From contig NZ_BDDE01000010.1 of NCBI RefSeq assembly GCF_008327685.1, positions 1,178,001-1,242,000 on the forward strand: a stretch of 64,000 nucleotides of DNA. The letters run 5' to 3'. Position 1 is the first letter of the stretch; each line of letters opens with the position of its first letter. Position numbers and translations under genes: made by a program. The notes below the pieces were generated by a model that made no database searches, was not told the origin of the DNA, and was given only the letters and a program-made list of their open reading frames with translations. This stretch comes from Actinomadura sp. K4S16 (GTDB taxonomy: Bacteria; Actinomycetota; Actinomycetes; Streptosporangiales; Streptosporangiaceae). Below are positions 31,406 through 41,020 of the stretch, piece by piece.

Positions 31406-31425
31406 CCGCGCCGCGTCCGGCGCGG
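31406..31425 (-). terminator. Hairpin between pyrH and frr
   Basis: CCGCGCCG pairs with CGGCGCGG around CGTC, 14 nt after the pyrH stop. It may partly terminate or stabilise the pyrH message. Confidence 0.5.
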
Positions 31426-31438
31426 TCCGGGGCTGCGG

Positions 31439-33113
<1,675 letters not shown>

Positions 33114-33156
33114 CGCTCTCTTCGCTTCTCTCGTCGTTGGTCGTGGGACCCGCGAC

Positions 33157-33191
33157 GGTCCCGGCGGCTCCGCACGGGAGCCGCCGGGACC
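33157..33191 (-). terminator. 15-bp perfect hairpin between rpsB and tsf
   Basis: Left arm GGTCCCGGCGGCTCC and right arm GGAGCCGCCGGGACC close a 5-nt loop, 6 nt after the rpsB stop. It is the strongest hairpin in the window and likely terminates or attenuates between rpsB and tsf. Confidence 0.75.
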
Positions 33192-33197
33192 GCGGGA

Positions 33198-34175
33198 TCA
33201 AGCCTGCTCGGCCTCGGCGGCCTTCGGGGCCTCCTCGGCCGGGGCCTCCTCTGCCGGGGCGGCCTCGGCGGCGTCGGCCTGGGCCTCGGCCGGAGCCTCG
33301 GCGGCGGCCTCAGCAGGGGCCTCGGCCGGGGCCTCAGCGGGGGCCTCAGCCGGAGCCTCGGCGGGCGCCTGCGCGGCGTCCTCGGCCTCGGCGGGCTTCA
33401 GCAGGTCGCGCTCCCACTCGGCCAGGGGCTCCTCGCCGCCGGCGGCCGCGGCGGGCTTCTCGTCGCCACCGGATGCGGCGCCCGCGCGGGCGATGAGGCC
33501 GTCCGCGACGGAGTCGGCCACGACGCGGGTCAGCAGGCTGACGCTGCGGATGGCGTCGTCGTTGCCCGGGACCGGGTAGTCGACCTCGTCGGGGTCGCAG
33601 TTGGTGTCGAGGATGGCGACGACCGGGATGCCGAGCTTCTTGGCCTCGTTGACCGCGATGTGCTCCTTCTTGGTGTCCACGATCCAGATGGCGCTCGGAA
33701 CCTTCGCCATGTCGCGGATACCGCCGAGGGTGCGCTCCAGCTTGTCCTTCTCGCGGCGCAGGCCGAGGAGCTCCTTCTTGGTCATGCCGGAGCCGGCCAC
33801 GTCGTCGTAGTTGATCTCCTCCAGCTCCTTGAGCCGGGTGAGCCGCTTGTGGACGGTGGAGAAGTTCGTGAGCATGCCGCCCAGCCAGCGCTGGTTGACG
33901 TAGGGCATGCCGACCCGGGTGGCCTGCTCGGCGATGGACTCCTGGGCCTGCTTCTTGGTGCCGACGAACAGGATCGTCCCGCCGTGGGCCACGGTGGCCT
34001 TGACGAACTCGAAGGCGCGGTCGATGTAGGACAGCGACTGCTGCAGGTCGATGATGTAGATGCCGTTGCGCTCGGTGAGGATGAAGCGCTTCATCTTCGG
34101 GTTCCACCGGCGGGTCTGGTGGCCGAAGTGGACGCCGCTCTCAAGGAGCTGCCGCATGGTGACGACGGGTGCCAT
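33198..34175 (-). CDS. rpsB: 30S ribosomal protein S2 with a long Ala/Glu/Pro tail
   Basis: A 325-residue protein. Residues 1-255 are standard S2 ([57 protein letters not shown]). The last 70 residues are an acidic PAEAPAEAP repeat tail, longer than in most S2 proteins. ATG 34175 has GGAG upstream. Confidence 0.96.
   Translation of the reverse strand: MAPVVTMRQLLESGVHFGHQTRRWNPKMKRFILTERNGIYIIDLQQSLSYIDRAFEFVKATVAHGGTILFVGTKKQAQESIAEQATRVGMPYVNQRWLGGMLTNFSTVHKRLTRLKELEEINYDDVAGSGMTKKELLGLRREKDKLERTLGGIRDMAKVPSAIWIVDTKKEHIAVNEAKKLGIPVVAILDTNCDPDEVDYPVPGNDDAIRSVSLLTRVVADSVADGLIARAGAASGGDEKPAAAAGGEEPLAEWERDLLKPAEAEDAAQAPAEAPAEAPAEAPAEAPAEAAAEAPAEAQADAAEAAPAEEAPAEEAPKAAEAEQA
33201..33375 (-). 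repeat. 12-bp tandem codon repeats in the rpsB tail
   Basis: Repeated GCCTCGGCCGGG-type units encode (PAEA)n. In-frame 12-bp copies allow length change without frameshift. Confidence 0.7.
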
Positions 34176-34317
34176 TGCCCGTGTTCTCCTTCTCTGGCCC
34201 TGCCGGGCCGCATTTGGTTGTCTGCCTGCGCCCGGGTGCTGCCCCACCGTCGCCGAGGCGACGGACCGAGGGACTGCGCCCCACCAGGTTTGCGGTGGCA
34301 TGCGGACGCGTGAAATC

Positions 34318-34361
34318 AGCCGCCGGGATACCTCCAGGCGGCTGTGACCCGTCTCCGGGTC
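34318..34361 (-). promoter_or_regulatory. Paired hairpins in the rpsB 5' leader
   Basis: AGCCGCC/GGCGGCT (34318-34343, 12-nt loop) is followed by GACCCG/CGGGTC (34346-34361, 4-nt loop), 140-190 nt upstream of the rpsB ATG. Autoregulation by S2 is known for other bacteria; here it is only an inference from position. Confidence 0.35.
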
Positions 34362-34505
34362 TGGGCCCCGCCCGCTCTGGGAGCGGCTTCTCGCCTGCCC
34401 GCCAAGGAGCGGGACGACGACGGCCTGGCCCTGACCGATGTCCTTTCGGACACCCCTACAGATTATCAGGGCGCGAAGGTGTCCGGGCCTCATCGATCCC
34501 CGCGG

Positions 34506-34514
34506 TTATCCACA
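34506..34514 (+). promoter_or_regulatory. DnaA box (exact consensus)
   Basis: TTATCCACA, 52 nt upstream of the M23 peptidase ATG. Confidence 0.5.
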
Positions 34515-34565
34515 GTTGGCGGACCATGTCGACGCGGTGGTCCGCCGCCGGGCAGGGTTCGGTCC

Positions 34566-35264
34566 ATGACCGTGTTCTCGCTGCTCCTCACCTGCATGAT
34601 CGCCATCGGCTCGCCCGGCCTGGACGCCTGGCGCTGGCCGTTAGGGCCGCCCGCTCCCCGGGTGGTCCGGGGCTTCTCGCCGCCGGCCGTCCCGTGGGGC
34701 GCGGGCCACCGCGGCGTCGACCTTGCGGCGCGTCCGGGCCAGACCGTCTACGCCGCCGGGCCGGGACGCGTCGCGTACGCCGACGATCTGGCCGGACGGG
34801 GCGTCGTGGCGATCGACCATGGCGCCCTGCGGACCACCTACCTGCCCGTCCGGCCCAGCGTCCACGTCGGCCGCCGCGTCACGTCCGGCACGCGGATCGG
34901 CGTCCTGCAGCGCGGCACCTTCCACTGCCCCATGGCGTGCCTGCACTGGGGCCTGCGCCGCGGCGCCCTGTACCTGAACCCGCTGAACCTCGTCCAGCAT
35001 CAGGTCCGCCTCCTGCCTCTCTGGCAGCGGCCCTCCCGGGCGGCGGCTCCCCGCGCGGTCGATCCGCCGTCTCCGCAGTCAAGGATGGCCTTGCGCAGCG
35101 CTGCCACGGCCACGGGCGGCGCGCTCACGGGCATGGCCCTGTCCTTCGCCCTGGTCTTCGCCTGGCACCGGACCCGCATCCGCTTCCGCCTGCACCGCCG
35201 CCGCCGTCAGCCACCGGGCGTCATCAACCTCTCCCAGGAACGCCGCCTGCGGCGCACTCCCTGA
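34566..35264 (+). CDS. M23-family (LytM-like) peptidase
   Basis: A 232-residue exported protein: an N-terminal signal-like helix (MTVFSLLLTCMIAIGSPG) and an M23 domain with the zinc ligands in GHRGVDLAA and CLHWGL. A second hydrophobic helix lies near 180-200 followed by a basic tail, so it may be membrane-anchored. It would cleave peptidoglycan cross-bridges or regulate an amidase. In M. tuberculosis an M23 gene (Rv2891) is likewise divergent from rpsB. Confidence 0.82.
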   Translation: MTVFSLLLTCMIAIGSPGLDAWRWPLGPPAPRVVRGFSPPAVPWGAGHRGVDLAARPGQTVYAAGPGRVAYADDLAGRGVVAIDHGALRTTYLPVRPSVHVGRRVTSGTRIGVLQRGTFHCPMACLHWGLRRGALYLNPLNLVQHQVRLLPLWQRPSRAAAPRAVDPPSPQSRMALRSAATATGGALTGMALSFALVFAWHRTRIRFRLHRRRRQPPGVINLSQERRLRRTP

Positions 35265-35279
35265 CCCGCCTCTCGGTCC

Positions 35280-35308
35280 TGCCGCCCGGCTCCGCCAGCC
35301 GGGCGGCA
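35280..35308. terminator. 12-bp perfect hairpin between M23 and xerC genes
   Basis: TGCCGCCCGGCT and AGCCGGGCGGCA around CCGCC, 16 nt after the M23 stop. A second inverted repeat ACTAGGCGC/GCGCCTAGT (35324-35332, 35361-35369) spans the xerC stop. Confidence 0.65.
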
Positions 35309-35364
35309 CCCCTGCTCCAGCCCACTAGGCGCTTACGGCCGAATCGACGGAAGGAGTACCGCGC

Positions 35365-36276
35365 CTAGTCGGAGCGGGTTCCCCGGGGGTGGGCTTGACG
35401 GTGGACCTGCTTCAGGCGTTCGGCCGATACGTGCGTGTAGATCTGGGTCGTCTGCAGGGACGCGTGGCCGAGGATCTCTTGGACGCTCCGGAGATCGGCA
35501 CCGCCCTCGAGAAGGTGGGTGGCGGCGGAGTGGCGCAGACCGTGCGGGCCGAGGTCCGGGATCCGTCCGACCTCCGAGATCCTCGAGTGGACGATCCGCC
35601 GGGCGCTCGTCGGGTGCAGGCGGCCTCCGCGTGCGCCGAGGAAGAGGGCCGGGCCGCTCTTGTCCGTCGCGAGCGCGGGGCGCCCTGCGCGCAGCCAGTC
35701 CTGGACGGCGCGGGCAGCGGGCTCTCCTAGAGGGACCGTGCGCTCACGCCCGCCCTTCCCCAGCACTCGCACGGTCCTGCGACCGGTGTCCAGGTCGTCT
35801 ATGTCGAGCCCGCACAGTTCGCTCACGCGGACACCCGTCCCGTAGAGGACCTCCAGGACGGCCAGATCGCGGAGCCCCAAGGGGCCTTCGGGGTCCACGG
35901 TGTCGAGGAGGTGTGCCGCATCGTCCTGTGTGAGGACCGTGGGCAGGTCACGCCGCCGTTTAGGTGTGCCTAGGAGCAGGCCAGGGTCGTCCTCGAGGAG
36001 CCGCCGCCGGTGGAGATGGCGGGTGAAGGCGCGGACCGCGGCCGTCCGGCGAGCCAAGGTCGCCCGGGAACGGCCGAGAGCGTGTTGACGGGCGAGCCAC
36101 GCCCGCAGGACCGTGACATCCAGTTCCGCCGGCTCCGTCAGACCGGCAAGGGCGGCATAGGCGCAGAGGTCGGCCAGGTCACCGAGATAGGCCCGCAGGG
36201 TGTGGGGCGAGACGTCCCGCTCGGCACGCAGATGGCGCCCGAACTCGGCGACGGCGTCCTCCAGCGCGTTGGTCAC
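35365..36276 (-). CDS. xerC: Site-specific tyrosine recombinase XerC
   Basis: A 303-residue recombinase. The SAM-like N-domain ([23 protein letters not shown]) is followed by a catalytic domain with Arg in GTGVRVSEL, Lys in [19 protein letters not shown] (HxxR), [10 protein letters not shown] and nucleophile Tyr in IYTH. It resolves chromosome dimers at dif with XerD. The start is uncertain: GTG 36276 gives the family length; GTG 36285 is possible. No Shine-Dalgarno was seen. Confidence 0.9.
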   Translation of the reverse strand: MTNALEDAVAEFGRHLRAERDVSPHTLRAYLGDLADLCAYAALAGLTEPAELDVTVLRAWLARQHALGRSRATLARRTAAVRAFTRHLHRRRLLEDDPGLLLGTPKRRRDLPTVLTQDDAAHLLDTVDPEGPLGLRDLAVLEVLYGTGVRVSELCGLDIDDLDTGRRTVRVLGKGGRERTVPLGEPAARAVQDWLRAGRPALATDKSGPALFLGARGGRLHPTSARRIVHSRISEVGRIPDLGPHGLRHSAATHLLEGGADLRSVQEILGHASLQTTQIYTHVSAERLKQVHRQAHPRGTRSD

Positions 36277-36360
36277 AGGCGCCACGCTGCGCCAAGGCCA
36301 CGGCCGAAGCAAGCACCGACCCCCGGTTTCAAGCGAATCACCCGGAATGCCCGCAGGACG

Positions 36361-36369
36361 TTATCCACA
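36361..36369 (+). promoter_or_regulatory. DnaA box (exact consensus)
   Basis: TTATCCACA in the divergent xerC/yraN gap, 65 nt before the yraN ATG. Confidence 0.5.
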
Positions 36370-36433
36370 GAACGCTGTTCTATGACTACTCTCCGCCACG
36401 CTCCGGCACCGTCGAAGGCCGGAGGTGAGGCCC

Positions 36434-36787
36434 ATGAACACCCACATCGATCTCGGCCGCCGCGGCGAGGACGCCGCGGCCGCGTACCTGGCCGGGCTCG
36501 GCTGGACGATCCTCGACCGCAACTGGCGGTGCAGCGAAGGCGAGCTGGACATCATCGCCCACGACGGGCGAAGACACGTCGCATGCGAGGTGAAGACCCG
36601 CAGGTCGGCCCGATTCGGTGATCCATTCGAAGCGATCACCACCGACAAGGCCGCCCGGTTGCGGCGGCTGGCATGGCGGTGGGCGGCCGCGCACGGCGTC
36701 CGCGGCGCACAGATGCGGGTCGACGTGCTCGGCCTGATCGGCGACGGCGACGACTTCTCGATCGACCACCTCCGGGAGGTGTGCTGA
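36434..36787 (+). CDS. yraN: YraN-family (UPF0102) nuclease-fold protein
   Basis: A 117-residue protein. GRRGEDAAAAYL and the Holliday-junction-resolvase-like GELDIIAHDGRRHVACEVKTR core (E-x-D...E-V-K) are present. GGAGG lies 8 nt before ATG. It forms an operon with comM and dprA, and has no firm function. Confidence 0.88.
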   Translation: MNTHIDLGRRGEDAAAAYLAGLGWTILDRNWRCSEGELDIIAHDGRRHVACEVKTRRSARFGDPFEAITTDKAARLRRLAWRWAAAHGVRGAQMRVDVLGLIGDGDDFSIDHLREVC

Positions 36788-38344
36788 ATGACGCTGGCGA
36801 AGACGCGCTCGGTCTCCCTGGTCGGTGTGGACGGATTCGTCGTGGACGTCGAGGCGGCCATCACCAGCGGAGTGCCCGGCCTGCACCTCGTCGGCCTCCC
36901 CGACACCGCCCTCAGCGAGGCCCGCGACCGCGTCCGGGCGGCGATCTTCAACTCGGGCGAGGACTGGCCCAACCGCCACGTCACGGTCTCGCTGTTCCCT
37001 GCGAGCATGCCGAAGAAGGGCTCGGCCTTCGACCTGGCCATAGCGATCGCGCTGCTCGGAGCGGCGGAGGTCGTGCCCCCGCGCGGGTGCGCTGACCTGG
37101 TGCTGGTCGGCGAGCTGGGCCTGGACGGGCGCATCCGTCCCATCCAGGGCGTGCTGCCCGCGGTGCTGGCCGCCGCCAACCGCGGGTGCCGCACGGTCGT
37201 GGTCCCGCGCGCCAACGCCGCGGAGGCCGAACTCGTCCCGGACATGAAGGTCGTGCCGGCGGGCACCCTGCGCGAACTCCTGTGCTTACTGCGCGACGAA
37301 CCGCCGCCCATCGAGGAGGACGGGGAGGAGGAGGGCGCCTCCGAGCCCGCGAACGGGTTCGCCCTGCGGCAGCAGGAGATCGCGCCCCACCTCGACCTGG
37401 CCGACGTCCGAGGCCAGGCCGAGGCGCGCCGCGCCCTGGAGATCAGCGCCGCGGGAGGGCACCACCTGTTCTTCGCGGGCCCTCCCGGGTGCGGGAAGAC
37501 CATGCTCGCGGAACGGCTCCCGACGCTGATGCCGCCGCTCGAACCGGAGGTCGCCCTGGAGGTCACCGCGATCCACTCCGTCGCCGGCACCCTCCGGCCG
37601 GGCCAGCCGCTGATCACGCAGCCGCCGTTCTACGCGCCGCACCACACCGCCTCCCGCGCCTCGATGGTCGGCGGCGGTTCGGGACGCGTGCTCCAGCCGG
37701 GCGCGGTGTCCCTCGCACACCGCGGGATCCTGTTCCTGGACGAGGCCCCGGAGTTCATGGCCGGGACGCTCGACGCCCTCCGGCAGCCGCTGGAGGAGGG
37801 CGAAGTGCGGATCAGCCGCATCGAGGGCATGGCGCACTTCCCCGCACGGTTCACGCTCGTCCTCGCGGCGAATCCGTGCCCGTGCGCCGCGGCGAAGCAG
37901 ATCGACTGCTCCTGCGCCCCGGGCGTCCGCCGCAAGTACGCCAGCCGGTTGTCCGGCCCCCTCCTCGACCGCATCGACCTCAAACTGGAGCTCACCCCGG
38001 CCAGCCGGGCCGAGCTCCGCTACGACCTGGAGTTCGCCGAGTCGAGCAAGGTCGTGGCCGAACGGGTCATGTCGGCCCGCGAGCGAACGATGAGGCGCCT
38101 GGCCGGCACCCCGTGGCGGTCCAACTCCGAGGTCCCCGGGCCGGAGCTGCGCCGCCGCTTCACCCCGGCCCAGGAGGCGATGCAGGGAGTCGACGAGGCC
38201 CTGCAACGAGGCACCCTCAGCGCACGCGGCCTCGACCGGGTCCTGCGGGTGGCGTGGACGATCGCCGACCTCGCGGGCCACGACGAACCCGGGCCCGACG
38301 ACGTCGGCGGCGCGCTCACCCTCTGGTCGGCGGGGCGCCAATGA
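36788..38344 (+). CDS. comM: ComM/YifB AAA+ ATPase (Mg-chelatase-like)
   Basis: A 518-residue protein. The N-terminal Lon-like domain (VDVEAAITSGVPGLHLVGLPD) precedes AAA+ motifs Walker A GPPGCGKTML (near 234) and Walker B ILFLDEAPEF. The C-terminus is the Mg_chelatase_C region. In naturally transformable bacteria it is a branch-migration helicase. It contains a rare Leu codon TTA at 37286-37288. Confidence 0.9.
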   Translation: MTLAKTRSVSLVGVDGFVVDVEAAITSGVPGLHLVGLPDTALSEARDRVRAAIFNSGEDWPNRHVTVSLFPASMPKKGSAFDLAIAIALLGAAEVVPPRGCADLVLVGELGLDGRIRPIQGVLPAVLAAANRGCRTVVVPRANAAEAELVPDMKVVPAGTLRELLCLLRDEPPPIEEDGEEEGASEPANGFALRQQEIAPHLDLADVRGQAEARRALEISAAGGHHLFFAGPPGCGKTMLAERLPTLMPPLEPEVALEVTAIHSVAGTLRPGQPLITQPPFYAPHHTASRASMVGGGSGRVLQPGAVSLAHRGILFLDEAPEFMAGTLDALRQPLEEGEVRISRIEGMAHFPARFTLVLAANPCPCAAAKQIDCSCAPGVRRKYASRLSGPLLDRIDLKLELTPASRAELRYDLEFAESSKVVAERVMSARERTMRRLAGTPWRSNSEVPGPELRRRFTPAQEAMQGVDEALQRGTLSARGLDRVLRVAWTIADLAGHDEPGPDDVGGALTLWSAGRQ

Positions 38345-39543
38345 GCGACGAGCGAACCGCCCGCGCCACCCTGACGGCGGTCGCCGAGCCCGGCGACGCC
38401 TTCCTCAACCGCATGATCGACCACTGCGGTCCCGAAGAGTCGCTGGAGGCGATCCGAACCACGCGGGTCCCGCCCGGCGTGCCGGCCACACCCCTGGAGG
38501 CACGGCGTCTCGACACCTGGCGGATCCGCCTCATCGCCGCCGAACCCGACCAGGACATGGCCGTGTGCGCCCGGTTCCGCGGCCGCCTCATCTGCCCGGG
38601 AGAGCCCGAATGGCCGACGACCCTCGACGACCTCGGCCTCGGGCGCCCGTACGCCCTGTGGCTGCGCGGCCCCGGCGACCTGCGCTACAGCTGCCTGCGT
38701 TCGGTCGCCATCGTCGGTTCCCGCGCCGCGTCCCCCTACGGTCTGCGCGCCGCCGCCGACTTCGCGTCCGAGCTCGCCGACCGGGGGTGGACGGTGGTCT
38801 CCGGCGGCGCCCTCGGCATCGACGCGGCCGCCCACCGCGGCTCCCTGGCCGCCGACGGCCCGACGGTCGCGGTCCTGGCGAACGGGGTGGACGTCCCCTA
38901 TCCGGCGTCCAACGAGGGGCTCTTCGCCGAGATGGCGCGGCGAGCACTGCTGGTGAGCGAGTCGCCGCCGGGCACCCACCCGCACCGCCTCCGCTTCCTC
39001 GTCCGCAACCGGGTGATCGCCGCCCTCTCCCGCGGCACCGTCATCGTCGAGGCGGAGGCGCGCAGCGGCGCCCTCAACACCGCGAGCTGGGCCGCCAGGC
39101 TCGGCCGCGTGGTGATGGCCGTCCCGGGCCCGATCACCTCGCGCTCCTCGGTCGGCTGCCACCGCCTCCTGCGCGAGGAGGCCACCACCCTGGTCACCCG
39201 CCCCGAGGAGATCATCGAGGCCGTCGGCCGCATCGGCGCCGACCTGGCCCCTCCCCCGGCCACCCCCGTCCTGCCCCGCGACCGCCTGGAACCGGTCACC
39301 CGCTCCGTCCTGGAGGCGTTCCCGGCCCGCGGCACCGCCGGCCCCGCCCAGCTCGCCGTCAAGGCGGGCGTGGACCTGAGCACCGTCAACGCCAAACTCG
39401 GCCTCCTCGCCGCCGGCGGCTTCATAGAACGCACACCCTCCGGCTGGCGCCTGACAAAGTCCGGCAAGTCGAACAGCCCACCCGAACCGCCCCCACCCGC
39501 TCGCTCGGACGCCGGCAACGCCCCCTCCCAGGAGCCCCGATGA
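38341..39543 (+). CDS. dprA: DNA-processing protein A
   Basis: A 400-residue protein. The Rossmann-like DprA core carries VAIVGSRAASPYG, VVSGGALGIDAAAH and FLVRNRVIAALS; a C-terminal winged helix follows (about 320-375). It loads RecA on incoming ssDNA in transformable species. ATGA overlap with comM. A read-through frame beyond its stop is not a gene. Confidence 0.92.
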   Translation: MSDERTARATLTAVAEPGDAFLNRMIDHCGPEESLEAIRTTRVPPGVPATPLEARRLDTWRIRLIAAEPDQDMAVCARFRGRLICPGEPEWPTTLDDLGLGRPYALWLRGPGDLRYSCLRSVAIVGSRAASPYGLRAAADFASELADRGWTVVSGGALGIDAAAHRGSLAADGPTVAVLANGVDVPYPASNEGLFAEMARRALLVSESPPGTHPHRLRFLVRNRVIAALSRGTVIVEAEARSGALNTASWAARLGRVVMAVPGPITSRSSVGCHRLLREEATTLVTRPEEIIEAVGRIGADLAPPPATPVLPRDRLEPVTRSVLEAFPARGTAGPAQLAVKAGVDLSTVNAKLGLLAAGGFIERTPSGWRLTKSGKSNSPPEPPPPARSDAGNAPSQEPR

Positions 39544-39983
39544 GCCACCCCGATCCCCCATGCTCACCCGCCAAGAGCGGACCGAAGCCGTCAGAGGAAG
39601 CAGCGCAAAGCCCCACCCACCAAACGCATGGGCCCGAAAATCCGCAGGTGATGGCCGCCCCCACACGGGACCGGACGGCAGAGGATCTCATCGCGATCGC
39701 GTCGGGAGACCGCCACAGCACGCGCCCGGAAGCCCTCGGGTACGAACCGGACGGCAGCGGAACTCATCGCGATCGCGATAGGAGCCCGCCACTGCACACG
39801 CTCGAGACGCCGCCGGGTACAAACCGGACGGCAGAGGATCTCATTGCGATCGCGATGGAAGACCACCGCAGCACCCGCCCGGGACGCCGTCGAGTACGGA
39901 CCGGACGACAGCGGAACCCATCGCGATCGCGTTCGCAGACCGCCACAGCATGCGCCCGGGACGCCGTCGGGCGTCGAAGCGGG
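39544..39983. other. Convergent gap between dprA and DUF2469 carrying a tandem array
   Basis: 440 bp without a gene. Most of it is the 4 x 77-bp array. It also appears to be one breakpoint of the inverted yraN-comM-dprA block. Confidence 0.6.
39671..39977. repeat. Tandem array of four 76-77-bp units
   Basis: Units start at 39671, 39747, 39824 and 39901 (CCGGACGGCAG). Each carries the palindrome CGCGATCGCG near base 22. By eye the units are roughly 75-85% identical. The period is not a multiple of 3, so it is probably noncoding. It is comparable in size to mycobacterial MIRU elements but with a different core. Confidence 0.85.
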
Positions 39984-40298
39984 CTACTGGTCGGCGGGGA
40001 GTTCGAAGTCGCTCTTCGCCAGTTCCTCGACGTTGACGTCCTTGAACGTGACGACGCGGACGTTCTTGACGAAGCGGGCCGGACGGTACATGTCCCAGAC
40101 CCACGCGTCCTGCATGGTGACCTCGAAGAAGACCTCGCCGTTGTCGACGCTGCGCACCTGGAGGTCGACCGAGTTCGTGAGGTAGAACCTGCGCTCGGTC
40201 TCGACGACGTAGCTGAACAGCCCGAGGACGTCGCGGTACTCGCGATAGAGCTGCAGCTCCATCTCGGTCTCGTACTTCTCGAGATCCTCCGCGCTCAC
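39984..40298 (-). CDS. DUF2469 protein
   Basis: A 104-residue acidic cytoplasmic protein (EDLEKYETEMELQLYREYRDVLGLFSYVVETERRFYLTN). This actinobacteria-specific family normally follows rnhB, as here. GTG 40298 overlaps the rnhB stop by 4 nt. Function unknown. Confidence 0.9.
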   Translation of the reverse strand: MSAEDLEKYETEMELQLYREYRDVLGLFSYVVETERRFYLTNSVDLQVRSVDNGEVFFEVTMQDAWVWDMYRPARFVKNVRVVTFKDVNVEELAKSDFELPADQ

Positions 40299-41020
40299 GC
40301 TCGTGCCCCTTCCGTGCGGTCCTGGTCGGGGAGTTCCCCCTCGGTCTCCTCCTCCAGGACCACATCTCCATTGTTGCGCAAGGCACGCCCGACATTGACG
40401 TAGGAGAACCGATGCTCAGGACACGGGCCGTGCGCGGCGAGCGCCTTGCCGTGCGCACGGGTCACATAGCCCTTGTGGACGTCGAAGCCGTACTCCGGAT
40501 ACCGCTCATGGAGATCCACCATGATCCGGTCCCTGGTGACCTTCGCGACGATGGACGCCGCGGCGACGCAGGCCGCGACCTGGTCGCCCTTGATCATCGG
40601 AAGCCCGGGGACGTCCAGCCCCGGCACCGGGAACCCGTCGCTGATCACATACGCGGGACGCTTGTCGAGGGCGGCAAGCGCCCGCCGCATCCCGGTGACG
40701 TTGCACCGGTGCAGGCCTATCCGGTCGATGTCGTGGCACGGGATCACGATGGCGCTCCACGCGTAGGCACGCTCGGTGATCTCCGCGTACAGCCGCTCCC
40801 GGCGCGCGGGGGTGAGCAGCTTGGAGTCCGTGAGGCCCTCGATCTTGCCCCGTCCGCCCTGGAGGATCACCGCGGCGACGACCATCGGTCCGGCACAAGC
40901 CCCCCGCCCCGCCTCGTCGACGCCGGCGACGGGGCTGAAACCGGCGTGACCGAGAGCCCGCTCGTACGCGAACAGCCCTGCGTCCCGGCGCGGCGTGAAG
41001 CGGAGTGGACGACCGTTCAT
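40295..41020 (-). CDS. rnhB: Ribonuclease HII
   Basis: A 241-residue nuclease removing ribonucleotides from DNA. The active-site motifs are GVDEAGRGACAGPMVVAAV and LTDSKLL. It ends in an acidic tail after the Arg/Asn-rich core. The start is ATG 41020; ATG 41044 has better spacing to a GGGGAG site and would add eight residues. Confidence 0.92.
   Translation of the reverse strand: MNGRPLRFTPRRDAGLFAYERALGHAGFSPVAGVDEAGRGACAGPMVVAAVILQGGRGKIEGLTDSKLLTPARRERLYAEITERAYAWSAIVIPCHDIDRIGLHRCNVTGMRRALAALDKRPAYVISDGFPVPGLDVPGLPMIKGDQVAACVAAASIVAKVTRDRIMVDLHERYPEYGFDVHKGYVTRAHGKALAAHGPCPEHRFSYVNVGRALRNNGDVVLEEETEGELPDQDRTEGARA

Larger units (their letters stand above)
34176..34565. other. Divergent intergenic region between rpsB and the M23 peptidase gene
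   Basis: 390 bp without a gene. It holds the rpsB leader (two hairpins at 34318-34343 and 34346-34361), an exact DnaA box at 34506-34514, and presumably promoters in both directions. Confidence 0.6.

Noticed and set aside
35324-35369. Inverted repeat ACTAGGCGC/GCGCCTAGT near xerC as a dif site
   Set aside because: Arms are 28 nt apart and it bears no resemblance to actinobacterial dif; more likely chance or terminator.
39540-40403. A long plus-strand frame from an ATG overlapping the dprA stop through the repeat array
   Set aside because: It runs through the noncoding array and antisense to DUF2469 and rnhB, and repeat frames shift between units.
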